From positions 992,001 through 1,056,000 of the forward strand of contig CAKMXJ010000032.1 in NCBI GenBank assembly GCA_928724745.1: 64,000 bases of DNA, read 5' to 3'. This stretch comes from Anthracocystis setariae. Its lineage: Eukaryota > Basidiomycota > Ustilaginomycetes > Ustilaginales > Ustilaginaceae. Shown here in pieces: positions 28,493-38,676 of the stretch. The translations under genes and the position numbers were made by a program. The notes under the pieces were generated by a model that ran no database searches, had not been told where the DNA came from, and saw only the letters and a list, made by a program, of their open reading frames with translations. Each line of letters opens with the position of its first letter. Position 1 is the first letter of the stretch.

Positions 28493-30100
28493 CTAGAAAG
28501 GCAGAGCGCCGGAAGGATGACTCGGATCGAACGCACCGAAGCAAGGTGGATAGCTGTCTCTATTCTTTGCGTTGATCCAGTGCAACTTTGGACACGATTC
28601 GACAAAGTTCCAAAAGCTAGGCGCGGTGTTGTGTTGAGGCATTGGATCGACTTGCAACCAGACGAGTTGCTTGAATCCGTTTGTGAGCGTTTTCCACAGC
28701 GTGTTGTAGTTGGCAAAGGCGCCCGAGATGTCAAAGACGAGACAGAGGTGGGTGAGCGTGGAGGCGCAGGAGAGCAGCGCGGTACATAGAGGTGGTTCCG
28801 GGGTGACGGCATACAGGTCGATGCAGGTGAGGCCGACAAATGAGGATGCAGCGAGCAGTGTCGACTGATGAAGCAGCGAGGTCTTGGATGTGGATAGGGA
28901 GACGTGTTGGAGTCGAGTTCGAGGAGTGGTACAAGGTGAGACAGTGGAAGTGACAGTTGGACATCGATCTTCGAGCTGCGGTGGAGGTGGGTCGAGGTAT
29001 AGATGCTGAGCTTGGCGTTTGGGGATCGAGGCACTTCTTTGAAGCTCCACCAAGGGGCTCTGTCGCCATGAATTCTCCGTGTCTGGTTCATCGTTGCCTA
29101 GCGAACCGATTCTGATCTCTCTCCCGATCGTCTGAGCCTCGTCCAACTGCAGTGCCTGCGCTTGGAAGACCGCAACAACACCACTGGGCAGCAACGTGCA
29201 CTCGTAACCGGTCATCTTGAGGCTCTCTAACCTTCTCAATGCTCCCATCGCCTTGTGTCCTTGATAAAAGGTCCGTGCGTCGATCTCTAAGCTTCTGAGC
29301 GACTCTGCGAGTAGCGGCCAGACAGCAGGGTTGGGCGGCGCTTCGGCTGACCAGCTCAAGTGCTCCATCTGCTCCCTATGCATCGACCGAAGTAGAGCCA
29401 GGAGGCAGGTTTGGTCGAAATTCATGTACTTATCCGGCATTGAGATGATCATACTCTTGATATGAGGCAAAGGGTGTCGCAAACCGCCGCGGACACTTTT
29501 TGGTGAAGACCCTCGGCGCGAAGCAGAAGGAGATGTCGAGCGTATGGATAGTGTTTCATAGTTCTTGAGAAGGGTAGAGAGGCGCGGAAGATGCTGTGGC
29601 GTCCGAATCATGACAGTATGCCAGATCAAGGGGACTAAGGTGTTTCGAAAGGAAAGCGAGACGGAAGCAAGTGACAGCAAGGTTCGAAGGTTGGAGTCGG
29701 AATGTGCGAAGGGCGGTTGCAGTTGGGCTGCATGCGCGCATGGAAAGGCCCCTGGCTTGAGATCGGCACCATGATCGAGGTGTGGGATAGCGAGCTGAGC
29801 TGCCATTTGGAAGATGATCTCTGCAGGTAGATTAGGGATACAGGAAGGTGAACTCTCTGTGCTGCCATCGGTGTTGGCGTTGCTACTGCTGACGGAGGAG
29901 GAAAGCCGCGTCTTGTCAAGAGGCGCCGAGCTATCTTGATCAGGATCGCTGATGGTGTTGGCGAAACACAAAGGGTGAGAAGAGGATGTCGAAGTTTGGT
30001 CCGCAATTGTTGTCGAAGTGAGCGCTGCTCTGGTGACGCTGAGCGAGTCCATCAACCTGACCGCATCGGCGAAAGTAGGCTGCACCGGCGGACTCGTCAT
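28493..30100 (-). CDS. F-box-like protein
   Basis: 535 residues, starting MTSPPVQPTFADAVRLMDSL; six further codons upstream are open but begin with GTG. After a Ser-rich disordered N-terminus, an F-box-like segment starts near residue 88 (IPNLPAEIIFQMAAQLAIPH). It is interrupted by an insert and resumes LRTLLSLASVSLSFRNTLVP. The rest is leucine-rich with scattered repeats, for example LRSLEIDARTFYQGH and HLCLVFDISGAFANYN, as in basidiomycete F-box/LRR-like proteins that recruit substrates to SCF ubiquitin ligases. The substrate is unknown. It ends 101 bases after the MED16 stop (tail to tail) and diverges from the WDR7-like gene. Confidence 0.6.
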   Translation of the reverse strand: MTSPPVQPTFADAVRLMDSLSVTRAALTSTTIADQTSTSSSHPLCFANTISDPDQDSSAPLDKTRLSSSVSSSNANTDGSTESSPSCIPNLPAEIIFQMAAQLAIPHLDHGADLKPGAFPCAHAAQLQPPFAHSDSNLRTLLSLASVSLSFRNTLVPLIWHTVMIRTPQHLPRLSTLLKNYETLSIRSTSPSASRRGSSPKSVRGGLRHPLPHIKSMIISMPDKYMNFDQTCLLALLRSMHREQMEHLSWSAEAPPNPAVWPLLAESLRSLEIDARTFYQGHKAMGALRRLESLKMTGYECTLLPSGVVAVFQAQALQLDEAQTIGREIRIGSLGNDEPDTENSWRQSPLVELQRSASIPKRQAQHLYLDPPPPQLEDRCPTVTSTVSPCTTPRTRLQHVSLSTSKTSLLHQSTLLAASSFVGLTCIDLYAVTPEPPLCTALLSCASTLTHLCLVFDISGAFANYNTLWKTLTNGFKQLVWLQVDPMPQHNTAPSFWNFVESCPKLHWINAKNRDSYPPCFGAFDPSHPSGALPF

Positions 30101-30675
30101 TGTTGGTGGGAGAAGCACTCTGACCCGCCACCGTCACTTGTCATTGTGCACAAGCTTGATGCGATGCAGAAGTTCTCGGTCGTATACAGTGCGCAGAGTG
30201 CAAGTCTTGTGGCCGTCAAAGCATGATCGTTTAGTACGATGGTGTGAATGAGGCAAGGCCGTGCGCAAACGGCACAAGTGGAGGCAGCAGCCTTTGGACG
30301 CAAGGACGGCGTTATTCGATAGCCAATTCAGACCCTTAGCCGTGCCAAATCCAAGACAATGTTAGATCCTGTTGCTTCCACATAGATAGTTTGAAAATGT
30401 CCATCAAGGCACAAATTAACAGTCTTAACGGCCGTCAGACAATGCCAACAAACCAATAACGGCTATCAATTATTATAAATGAGCAGTTGCCAAGTCTAAC
30501 ATGTTTAATTTCCTTTTCTGGTGTGTTAGATTCCAAACGACACTCGACGTGGGGATCTGTGCGTCGTACCAAAGTGGAGCATAGCAAATCGTTGGGAGCA
30601 TCTTGCCTTCCGCACCTATGCGACATCACCCTGGCTCTCGTCTGACGGCCTGCTAATGGCACAGAACGGACCAAG
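30101..30675. promoter_or_regulatory. Divergent promoter region, F-box gene and WDR7-like gene
   Basis: 575 bases between two head-to-head starts. It contains AT-rich stretches near 30405-30480 but no motif that I can assign. Confidence 0.5.
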
Positions 30676-33600
30676 ATGACAACGGCCACGCCCTTATCGT
30701 TGCCGTTCGTGCTGCAGCAGTCGCACCGATCGTCGTCATCACAGTCATCTCGCCGAAGATGGAAGCCAGATCGACCAAACTATCGAGCCCTCCTGGCTGC
30801 GGCGCATTCAGCTACGCCAAGCGATGGCGCGCGGACATACGCATCGTCACGAACTTATGGTACCATCAAGCTCCCGTCATCGCAACTTGACCTCGACCAA
30901 CTTGAAGCAGATCTGGACGAGTGGGGTCTTCCTTCAGCCCATGCTTCTTCGTCGTCGACCGCAGGTGCTTCAAGATTGGCTGTACCAGTCTCGGCTATCT
31001 CTTGGGACGAAAATTCCGTCCAGTGCAGCCGCTCTCAACTTCGTTGCGCTAATCATACAGCTTCGAGCTCCTTTGCGTCGTTAGATCGATGCGATGCGTC
31101 CGTCTCGTTCGCTCCTTTCGCCTCCAGTGGCCTGCAGCCAATTGCTCTTTCAACCCAAGGCGAGACTGCTCCGCTGTTCAAATACCATCCGAGCCTTGGT
31201 CGCGTCCTTGCCGTAGGGAGGGAGGACGGCACCGTCACTATATATCGATCCTATGGACGTACCGAGGACTACGATTCGATATGGACACCCGATCAACTAC
31301 AGGGCCAGCCAGACGATTCGTTCCCAGCATCTGCATCCGCGTCCGCATCCGTCTTGACGCCCAGTAGCGTGTCAGCCTCGAGACGCTCTTCAATTATCTC
31401 CAGTGCATCTCGTTTGCGCAGTCCAGAGCAAGAAGCACCGTCCATCAGGCTACCGTCGATGAGCAAGACTCCTTCCTCTACAGGCCGAGAATCAAGTCCA
31501 TTATTATCGTCTTTCTCACACACAGATCGAGCGTCGTTCGCAGCAAGGTCCACCATCTCAGCTGCTTCCGTCAGCTCCAATGCAGCCGCCAACGTTCAGC
31601 TTGATGAAGCCGTGCCAATAGGTTCCCTTCAATCCAATGTGACCGCGACGGGATCCACTGCAGGTCGACACTACCTCGACCAGGCAGAGAATCGGCTGGA
31701 ACTCCAAATGGCAGCAGCCGAGCGCAACGACCACCAGCATGGCGTTGTTGGCGGCGTAATCGAGCGCCTCGGCTTCTCGACACACTCTCCTTCAACCCAT
31801 CACCAAGCGTCTTCCTCCTTATCGCAATCTCGCCAATCCTACCATCGTACAAAGTCAAGCGAGTCGCGCCAGTCACTGGTCACTTCTTCAAGATCCGAAC
31901 AGTCCTCTGACCGAATCAAAGAACAGCGAAAAGTCGATGCTGCGGCGCTCACCATGCAATCTATCAAGCCTTCCATGTCAGACGCTTGGCTCCACGATCC
32001 TAATCGAGGCAGCTTCAGCCCCGTCATGAGCCTCTTTACTCGTGACCGCTCTCCAGTCGTCTCGCTTCGGCTTGTGCCTTTGCCAGCAGCAGCCGATGGC
32101 AAGGACGGCGATGCGGCCCCTAGACAGCCGACGCTGGACGGCTCAGCCCTATTGGTGGTTCAAGAGGCAGGCAACGTCTCTATGTGGTCTATTCGCGAAG
32201 GGACCATGCTCTGGCAGACGGACGTCACTACAGCACAGCTCGTACCTATCGCAGCGGCCCATGAGCAGGCCCCGAAGGATCATTCGCTCACGTTCGGAGT
32301 CATGCAATCCCTAAGTAGGCAACTCCCGGCTTCTCTTGGGACACCGCTCAACTTGAGCCCAGCGGGCTCCGCCAGGGCATCTCCACGCCCTGCTTTTACT
32401 GCAGGCGATGCTATGTCGAGACGATCGATGCTGCGTACGGCACTCAGTGGTCCTGACTTGCCACCGGGTTCAAGTCGCCTTCGAGAAGCTCACGGAGTCA
32501 AACTCGAACCGTTCACCCAGACGCTGCATGCTTTCGGCCATCCGATTGCATTGATTTGGGACTCTCACTTGTGTTTTGTCCTGATGCTCGACCTCGTAGA
32601 AGGTCGACTTTTGCTTCACGAACACATCGATGATATACACACGGCGAGCACACCAACTGTGCGTCAAGTCGCGGGGTCGCTGGATCGACTCGAGCTGGTC
32701 TGGTTCAGCGCAGCCGAAGGCAAGCTTTCGACTCGGCCCTTGTCGATGGTAACTTCTGCCTCCAGCACTGGGCAGACTGCGGCCGAAGGGACAACTTCAA
32801 CAGTCACCCTGCAAGCCATCGTATCGGACGAGCCAAACAAGCCAGAACAAGAGCATCCTCAAACCTGGCTCCTCTCAGGACCAGCATCCAGTATCTACCA
32901 TGTCAGCGACTGCGTCATTGTCCTCTCTGAAGGCAGCATCAGCGTACACAGATCTGCTGATGGCCAAGTCCAGTTCTCCCAAGATAACGTCGCGGACTCA
33001 CCGAAGAGCATATCTGGATCGAGCCGGGACTCAACGCAGCTCCTCATACAAACGGCCACAGGGACAGCAAGGCTCTGCCTTGCGACAATGACGACAGAAG
33101 AAATCCCTCGCGTGGAGCAACAGGACATGGATCAGAGCCTACACAGCCCCCAAAAGAGTGCAAGCCTTACCAAGGTATCGAGCACAGTGCCACCGTCTCG
33201 TCTGCGTCTTTGCTGGAATCAGCCGCAGTCTGGTGCCCTGCTTGACAAAATGTTTCTCATCCAGCCTCTCTCTGCTTTGAGCAGCGGTACGAAAGGGGCA
33301 GAACGCTCACGGCAGGAGAGCGAGCTGGTCGCTTGGCATCTAACGGATGCTCAAAGCGAAGATCTGCTCACGCTTTCACGTTCAAATGTGGAGGCTGAAC
33401 CTCAGCACTCAACGATCGAGGACGACTATGAAGGACAGAGTGATCGCATCACAGCCATCCTACCCCTTAGTCTGGAGAGGATCGTAGTCGCAAGTTCCGG
33501 TGGTCTGCGTATTCATTCGCTGTTGTCCCTTTCTTCCGATGCTGCACCGCAGACTCAGCGCGAGTCAGCTGTCACCAATAGCTTGGGCCAGGCCCAGGAT

Positions 33601-36045
33601 ATCTGCATCCTACGATCGGCTGTTGCCCCTCGTTCAAGTGCCCGTCTTATCATCGGCGGTACGCTGCAAGGTGATGTAGGGTTTTGGGACGTTTCCGCCA
33701 GCGCTGGTCCAAGATCGGGATCAGAGGGCGAACCCAAGCTCGAAGCTGCGTTGTCGGTGTCAACGACCCCGGTGGAGGCGCTCGTGGTGTTCGGCGATGA
33801 GGACAACACCGTCCGCGTGCATGGTTGCGTTGCGTGTATCTGTGCAGATAGCTCGGTCACCTTCATCCTCCTGGAAGGCTTCCGACTGCTCTACACTGTA
33901 CCGGGCAGGGGTGCTCGCCTCACATCACTGGCTGTGCGAGCGGATGAGCTGCTGCTCACCTACGATGACGATAAAGCACGTGTTTGGGACTTGAGATCGC
34001 AGGAGCTGCGCCGCAGCATTGCAACCGATCAAGCCCAGGCTCTAGTCGAAGACGGCAAGGGTTGGTGGACGGTGAAGCCAATCGAGCCGTACAGTCCGCT
34101 TCATTCGGGTACCACAGGTGTGCTTTCGCAGTTGGCGGCAGCGCGTGACGATGCAGGTGCCTCGTTGCTCGTCGACTTCCGAAGAGCCATCGAAGCCGCT
34201 GCGCGCTCGGTGCGTGGAGGAGGGCAGCCCTCGGTTGCTGAGACCTCTTCGAACCTGCAGTCCGCTCAAACACCGGCGGGGATGATTGGCGGCATGCGTC
34301 CACCCGCCATGGTCAAGGCGGACCAAGACAATGATCGAGGCTCTGGGCCATCTTCGGTCAGCCTGGGCTCACCAGCTGCTCGCAAAGCAGTCAACATTGT
34401 CCGACCACTGCTACCGACCGTCTTTCCGGTCGGACTGGATGCTGGTATGGATGAAAAACTCGCAGCTCTGCTCGATCTCGAAGCAACAAGTGTGGGCAAG
34501 AGAAAGCATGGTCTCACGATTGGCCTTCACTCTGCGCCAGACGCCTTGATGGTGGGTTCGACAGATGCAGACAGCTGCAAGCAGGTGTGGAAGCTGAGCT
34601 CGCGACTAACCACGACGAGGTTGCTGATCGCATCTGCACTGCTGCGTGTGCTCAGCCACATCAATGAGCTCCGGGGCGTGGCTGAGGAGCTGCTGCGCTT
34701 CCTCGAGGATGAAGTGCAGATGTCATGTATAGTAGGCGTCGGCTTCCGTGGCGTCACTCTGGACGAACTGGTGCCTTACTGGCTGGACTCGAACGCGGAG
34801 CTGCAAGGTGCTAGCCGAACAATCTTCCAAGGGGCTCTTGCACGTCTCGAGCAGGAGCAGCTGGACGCTATTTGCAGCCACTGGCAGGGATTGCTGGTGC
34901 CCACAAGGCCAGCGACTCTGGCAGCGAAAGGCGGTCGCCTCGAAAGCCACACGTCCTCAGATGCCGACACAGGTGCTGAGCTTCGAGCTCGAGCGGTGAC
35001 GTTGCTCGGTAGCATCGCGGTGCAGCGATATACCAGCTTCTCGCCGCGACTGCTCAAAGACATTGCGATCACGATCCACCAAGCTATTGTTGCTGACAAG
35101 GGCAGCGAGATGCGAACGTCTGCAGAGCTGCAGCTGCTGTGCGTGGCTATCGATCTGTGCCAAAGTGGCTTCTCGATGTGGCAGCACTACTTTGATGCGA
35201 CCGAGGTGGTGCGTTCGCTGTTTGCTCTGAGCACATCGACTGTCAGCGGCAACAAGGCGGATGGCGATCTGCGGACGCTGGCGAGATCGGCGACGCTGCA
35301 GATTGCCGCCGAGAACACGCCGCTGTTCATGACGACGCTTTCGCTTGACATTTTGCATGCTCGCACGGCAGCTCACTGTGCAGCGACGATGAGGCTGGTA
35401 GCGTTTATGGTACGCAAGCGGCCATCGGTGTTGGTGGCCAACTTGCCACGACTGGCTGAAGCGGTGGTCAAGTCGCTGGATCCAACGCACACGACGATGC
35501 GCGAGGCGGTGGTGAATGCAGCGACGGTGATGATCTCGGAACTTGTATCGACGTATCCGAACGTAAGCTTTTTTGGTGGTGGACAGAGATTGGCGGTGGG
35601 CACGCATGAGGGAGCGGTGATCATGTACGATCTCAAGACAGCGACACGATTGTACGTGCTCGAAGGCCACCGTCGTCGGGCAGATGCGGTGAGCTTCAGC
35701 CCGGATGGTCGACGGTTGGTGACGATGAGCTTGGAAGAAGGGCGGGTGCTGGTGTGGAAGACATGGTCGGGATTCAGCAGCTTGTTTTCGCCGGGTCAGA
35801 TGCCACGTCAAGGAGCCACGGATGCCAGCCTGACGGATGGAGCGTATAAGGCGTTCATGTTCAATGTTGGCGCCCATACGGTGGTGCGTGCAGGCAATGT
35901 GGCTGCAGCGCAGAGTGGTGGTTTCGGGGCAACAGGCCAGGAGCAAGAGTTTGTGGGTTTCGACAAGATCGGCTTCTTGTGGAATTCGGAGCGCAGCGTC
36001 AAGGTGCAGATTGGTGAAGCGCAGCTCAACATCAGTGTTGATTAG
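30676..36045 (+). CDS. WDR7/rabconnectin-3-beta-like WD40 protein
   Basis: 1789 residues in one exon, starting MTTATPLSLPFVLQQSHRSS. The N-terminal propeller is broken by long Ser-rich inserts (RVLAVGREDGTVTIYRSYGR; SALLVVQEAGNVSMWSIREG; IGGTLQGDVGFWDVSASAG; DDKARVWDLRSQELRRS). A helical HEAT-like part follows (about residues 1230-1620, for example LRVLSHINELRGVAEELLRF). The C-terminus returns to WD repeats: RLAVGTHEGAVIMYDLKTAT, then DAVSFSPDGRRLVTMSLEEG. Split propellers around a helical middle, ending in this WD pair, are typical of WDR7/WDR72, which partner with Rav1/DMXL in V-ATPase assembly and endosomal acidification. Function in this fungus is inferred from that family. Confidence 0.72.
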   Translation: MTTATPLSLPFVLQQSHRSSSSQSSRRRWKPDRPNYRALLAAAHSATPSDGARTYASSRTYGTIKLPSSQLDLDQLEADLDEWGLPSAHASSSSTAGASRLAVPVSAISWDENSVQCSRSQLRCANHTASSSFASLDRCDASVSFAPFASSGLQPIALSTQGETAPLFKYHPSLGRVLAVGREDGTVTIYRSYGRTEDYDSIWTPDQLQGQPDDSFPASASASASVLTPSSVSASRRSSIISSASRLRSPEQEAPSIRLPSMSKTPSSTGRESSPLLSSFSHTDRASFAARSTISAASVSSNAAANVQLDEAVPIGSLQSNVTATGSTAGRHYLDQAENRLELQMAAAERNDHQHGVVGGVIERLGFSTHSPSTHHQASSSLSQSRQSYHRTKSSESRQSLVTSSRSEQSSDRIKEQRKVDAAALTMQSIKPSMSDAWLHDPNRGSFSPVMSLFTRDRSPVVSLRLVPLPAAADGKDGDAAPRQPTLDGSALLVVQEAGNVSMWSIREGTMLWQTDVTTAQLVPIAAAHEQAPKDHSLTFGVMQSLSRQLPASLGTPLNLSPAGSARASPRPAFTAGDAMSRRSMLRTALSGPDLPPGSSRLREAHGVKLEPFTQTLHAFGHPIALIWDSHLCFVLMLDLVEGRLLLHEHIDDIHTASTPTVRQVAGSLDRLELVWFSAAEGKLSTRPLSMVTSASSTGQTAAEGTTSTVTLQAIVSDEPNKPEQEHPQTWLLSGPASSIYHVSDCVIVLSEGSISVHRSADGQVQFSQDNVADSPKSISGSSRDSTQLLIQTATGTARLCLATMTTEEIPRVEQQDMDQSLHSPQKSASLTKVSSTVPPSRLRLCWNQPQSGALLDKMFLIQPLSALSSGTKGAERSRQESELVAWHLTDAQSEDLLTLSRSNVEAEPQHSTIEDDYEGQSDRITAILPLSLERIVVASSGGLRIHSLLSLSSDAAPQTQRESAVTNSLGQAQDICILRSAVAPRSSARLIIGGTLQGDVGFWDVSASAGPRSGSEGEPKLEAALSVSTTPVEALVVFGDEDNTVRVHGCVACICADSSVTFILLEGFRLLYTVPGRGARLTSLAVRADELLLTYDDDKARVWDLRSQELRRSIATDQAQALVEDGKGWWTVKPIEPYSPLHSGTTGVLSQLAAARDDAGASLLVDFRRAIEAAARSVRGGGQPSVAETSSNLQSAQTPAGMIGGMRPPAMVKADQDNDRGSGPSSVSLGSPAARKAVNIVRPLLPTVFPVGLDAGMDEKLAALLDLEATSVGKRKHGLTIGLHSAPDALMVGSTDADSCKQVWKLSSRLTTTRLLIASALLRVLSHINELRGVAEELLRFLEDEVQMSCIVGVGFRGVTLDELVPYWLDSNAELQGASRTIFQGALARLEQEQLDAICSHWQGLLVPTRPATLAAKGGRLESHTSSDADTGAELRARAVTLLGSIAVQRYTSFSPRLLKDIAITIHQAIVADKGSEMRTSAELQLLCVAIDLCQSGFSMWQHYFDATEVVRSLFALSTSTVSGNKADGDLRTLARSATLQIAAENTPLFMTTLSLDILHARTAAHCAATMRLVAFMVRKRPSVLVANLPRLAEAVVKSLDPTHTTMREAVVNAATVMISELVSTYPNVSFFGGGQRLAVGTHEGAVIMYDLKTATRLYVLEGHRRRADAVSFSPDGRRLVTMSLEEGRVLVWKTWSGFSSLFSPGQMPRQGATDASLTDGAYKAFMFNVGAHTVVRAGNVAAAQSGGFGATGQEQEFVGFDKIGFLWNSERSVKVQIGEAQLNISVD

Positions 36046-36598
36046 AACGAGCATACGCTTGATAATGCATTTGCAAGTCATCGGGCCATTCTAGCCTAGC
36101 CTAGCCTGCGAGTGTGCTACATGATGGTAGCCGGATGTCAAAAGAACGGATGTCAAAAGAATCAAAACCAATTTGTTAGGTCAATCAATACAACATGAAC
36201 GGTTATAAAAGTCATTCCCCTCCCAATAATGCACGTGAGGCTAAATTCTCCGAACACGGCCATGCCAACAAGCGCGAACTGAGCCTCTGTCTCGGTGGCT
36301 TGCATATGAGAGCAGATGTTGGACCCTTGATTTTTCTGCAACTAGCCCCTATCACTACTCTTGTGACTGCCTCCTAAAGTCGTCTTATGTACTTCTATGC
36401 TTAGCCGATTGCAATTTGTATGTTGCAGTGATTCAAAGAACGTCATACTTGATACTTTTGTCGCTCACGTCGCCACGACTGCACGTATGCTATGCTGGGA
36501 ATTGCATGCAAGAATGCGGCACCACTCTGAACGCAGTGCGGTGCGTAAAGTATAATAAATTTTCAACGAGATCAATTTGTGACGGCGCAAGTACAGTA
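36046..36598. other. 3' flank of the WDR7-like gene
   Basis: Non-coding, AT-richer than its neighbours. It ends in a GTACAGTA motif that forms the left edge of the Tc1 insertion. No gene is seen. Confidence 0.6.
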
Positions 36599-36625
36599 CA
36601 ACACGTGATAAAAAGTATCCGCACG
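36599..36625. repeat. Left terminal inverted repeat of the Tc1 element
   Basis: 27 bases, beginning CAACACGTGATAAAAAG and ending CCGCACG. It is identical to the reverse complement of 37925-37951, and includes a CACGTG palindrome near the tip. Confidence 0.95.
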
Positions 36626-36773
36626 ATTTTGTAATTTTGCTGTACACACACACCAAGCAATGCTATTGTGATCGTGAATGCTCAACATCGACATGGTGAT
36701 GCTACAGTGGACGTCAATTAAGATGATGGTAGTGTCAAACCTTGTTACAAGTGATCACATAAAGCTTGAATAA

Positions 36774-37817
36774 TCAGTACTTGAGAGGCCCACCATGCTT
36801 GCCGAGAATTTGCCTAACCCGTCGTTCCATAGACTCGATAACGCCGTTGACGAGATCCATAGTAACTTTGTTCCTCCAAACCTCTCGAGCAGCAGCTGCT
36901 AGCTGTTCTCGGGTCCGCGGCAATGGAACTTGCTTGTTAAGCTGCTTCTTGAGGATCCACCACATGTTCTCGATAGGGTTGAGGTCCGGAGACATGCTGG
37001 GATGGTGTTTCGGAACGATGTGATGGCGACGGCGCATGTTCTTTGCGATCCTTGACTTGTGAACAGGAGCGCCGTCCTCAACGACCGACAAGTCTTTACC
37101 AGCAACAGCTTCCTTGAGGGGTCCGTCAATAACGAGATCTGCATACTTCCTTCCGGTTAAAGTTTCTGCCTTCTGCCATGCTCCGTTGACAAGCTTTCTT
37201 GGCTCCAATGGTATCACGAACAGGTCGGTCTTGTAGTTCTTTGCAATGCCAGCCCATACCATGATCGACTGTCGGCCGCTATGGAACGTTGGGACCAAAT
37301 GCCGCAGCTCAGTCCGTTCACCGAGCCGGCGGGATACCCAAGATCTGCCGGGTCTCTCTCCGATCTCAACCTGTGACTCGTCTGTGAACAACACCTTCTC
37401 CCAGTTCGTATGAAGGTTGTTGCGAGCCCACTGTACACGATTATGCATGTGTTTAGGAGAGAGATACGGCTTCTGAAGAGCAACTCGGCGATTGATTCCA
37501 TTTTTGTAGGCAGTCTTCCTTAGTTGGATCACAGGAACACCGCCAAGCGCCGAAGCAAGCTGTTTCCACGATGAAAACGGTGTTCTGAGCGTCTCACGAA
37601 CGAAATGACGCTCGTCACGATCACTCCACTTAGGCGGTCGGCCTGGCCTTGCCGCAGCATTCAGGTGTCCACGAGCATGATACTTTCGAACGGTGTCGTA
37701 CACCGTACTCTTCGGAATGCTCATTGTTTGACTAATCTTCCCAAGCGAGTAGCCTTCCTCGCGAAGCACTACCACCTGAGCTCGCTGTGTGATCGGTAGC
37801 TCCGTACTACGGACCAT
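36774..37817 (-). CDS. Tc1/mariner transposase
   Basis: 347 residues, starting MVRSTELPITQRAQVVVLRE, with no stop or frameshift. The N-terminus has a helix-turn-helix (REEGYSLGKISQTMSIPKST) and a GRPPK AT-hook-like linker, then a second DNA-binding helix set. The catalytic triad is DD34E: Asp in LFTDES, Asp in VVEDGAPVHKS, and Glu in SPDLNPIENMWW, with exactly 34 residues between the second Asp and the Glu. It would bind the TIRs and cut and paste the element at TA sites. With intact catalytic residues and perfect TIRs, the copy could still be active. Confidence 0.95.
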   Translation of the reverse strand: MVRSTELPITQRAQVVVLREEGYSLGKISQTMSIPKSTVYDTVRKYHARGHLNAAARPGRPPKWSDRDERHFVRETLRTPFSSWKQLASALGGVPVIQLRKTAYKNGINRRVALQKPYLSPKHMHNRVQWARNNLHTNWEKVLFTDESQVEIGERPGRSWVSRRLGERTELRHLVPTFHSGRQSIMVWAGIAKNYKTDLFVIPLEPRKLVNGAWQKAETLTGRKYADLVIDGPLKEAVAGKDLSVVEDGAPVHKSRIAKNMRRRHHIVPKHHPSMSPDLNPIENMWWILKKQLNKQVPLPRTREQLAAAAREVWRNKVTMDLVNGVIESMERRVRQILGKHGGPLKY

Positions 37818-37924
37818 CTTAGCATTATAGTCATTGTCATAACATTACAAGATCATGCTTAACTTGTCATCGTCATCACACACATCGATGACGAGGATCG
37901 GTAATATTGGAAAAAAAATTGAAC

Positions 37925-37951
37925 CGTGCGGATACTTTTTATCACGTGTTG
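37925..37951. repeat. Right terminal inverted repeat of the Tc1 element
   Basis: 27 bases, complementary to the left repeat and followed by the TA target copy. Confidence 0.95.
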
Positions 37952-38676
37952 TACAGTACTGTAGATCTGTCAATCAACAACATGACGGCGCGGGGCGGCA
38001 GAAATTTACCGATTTCTACACACACTCAATTCAGGCTGGACGCAACAAGACGTGCATAACTGTAGCAAAGTGGAGGATGGGAGGATGAGAGGTTCGAGCC
38101 TGTCGGGATGCAGCCAGGCGTAGCAGGCGTAGTGTGCGTGAGAAAAAAGTAAAGAGCTGCACACCGAATTAGAGTACTGTACTGTACAGTATGATACAGT
38201 ACCAGCCGAGACCAACACGTCCGCTCCTGTCCCTCGCTGTCGGAAGGGCTCCTATCGTCTTGTCTGGCAGATTTCTTGGCTGAGTTTCTACGCTCCTTCT
38301 CCTATGTCAGTCTAAGAAGCACGTCTCCTCCGCCAATCTCGTACTGTACACGTCCCCGGTGGAATAGCCCGCCGCGGATACTTGCATACGAGGTCCCGTC
38401 CACACTCCGCTCTGCAGCTCCAACCTCTTGCGCCCTTGCCCTGGCTCTACTGTATGTCATCACTAACTCATTGCCTTATCCCCTCATCGCTACCACATAC
38501 TCTCTCCTTATCCTTCCCTGACCAACATACCTACACGACATCGTGGTCACATACTATCATAACCCTACCGCACACACTCTTTCTAACGACCTCCGCTTCT
38601 TAGCCATCTTCACATCGGAATAGATCTCGCTGAAATAGAATCGGCTCTTTCCGCAAGTCTATAAGGATAGCCAACC
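37952..38676. promoter_or_regulatory. 5' flank of the chitin synthase gene
   Basis: No gene is seen. A TACTGTACTGTACAGTA cluster lies at 38173-38203, and pyrimidine-rich leader sequence precedes the start. The Tc1 element marks its left end. Confidence 0.5.

Larger units (their letters stand above)
36599..37951 (-). mobile_element. Tc1/mariner-type DNA transposon, apparently intact
   Basis: A 1353-bp element with 27-bp perfect terminal inverted repeats, flanked by TA on each side (36597-36598 and 37952-37953). It encodes one uninterrupted transposase. Length, TIRs, TA target and DD34E signature agree with Tc1. It lies about 725 bases upstream of the chitin synthase start. Confidence 0.93.

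Noticed and set aside
34957..36081. 374-codon minus-strand frame opposite the WDR7-like gene
   Set aside because: Arg/His/Gln-rich shadow with no recognisable motif.
38058..38105. TAGCAAAGTGG and GGTTCGAGCC resembling Pol III A and B boxes, just outside the Tc1 element
   Set aside because: The boxes are only about 17 bases apart and no cloverleaf forms. Not called as a tRNA or SINE.
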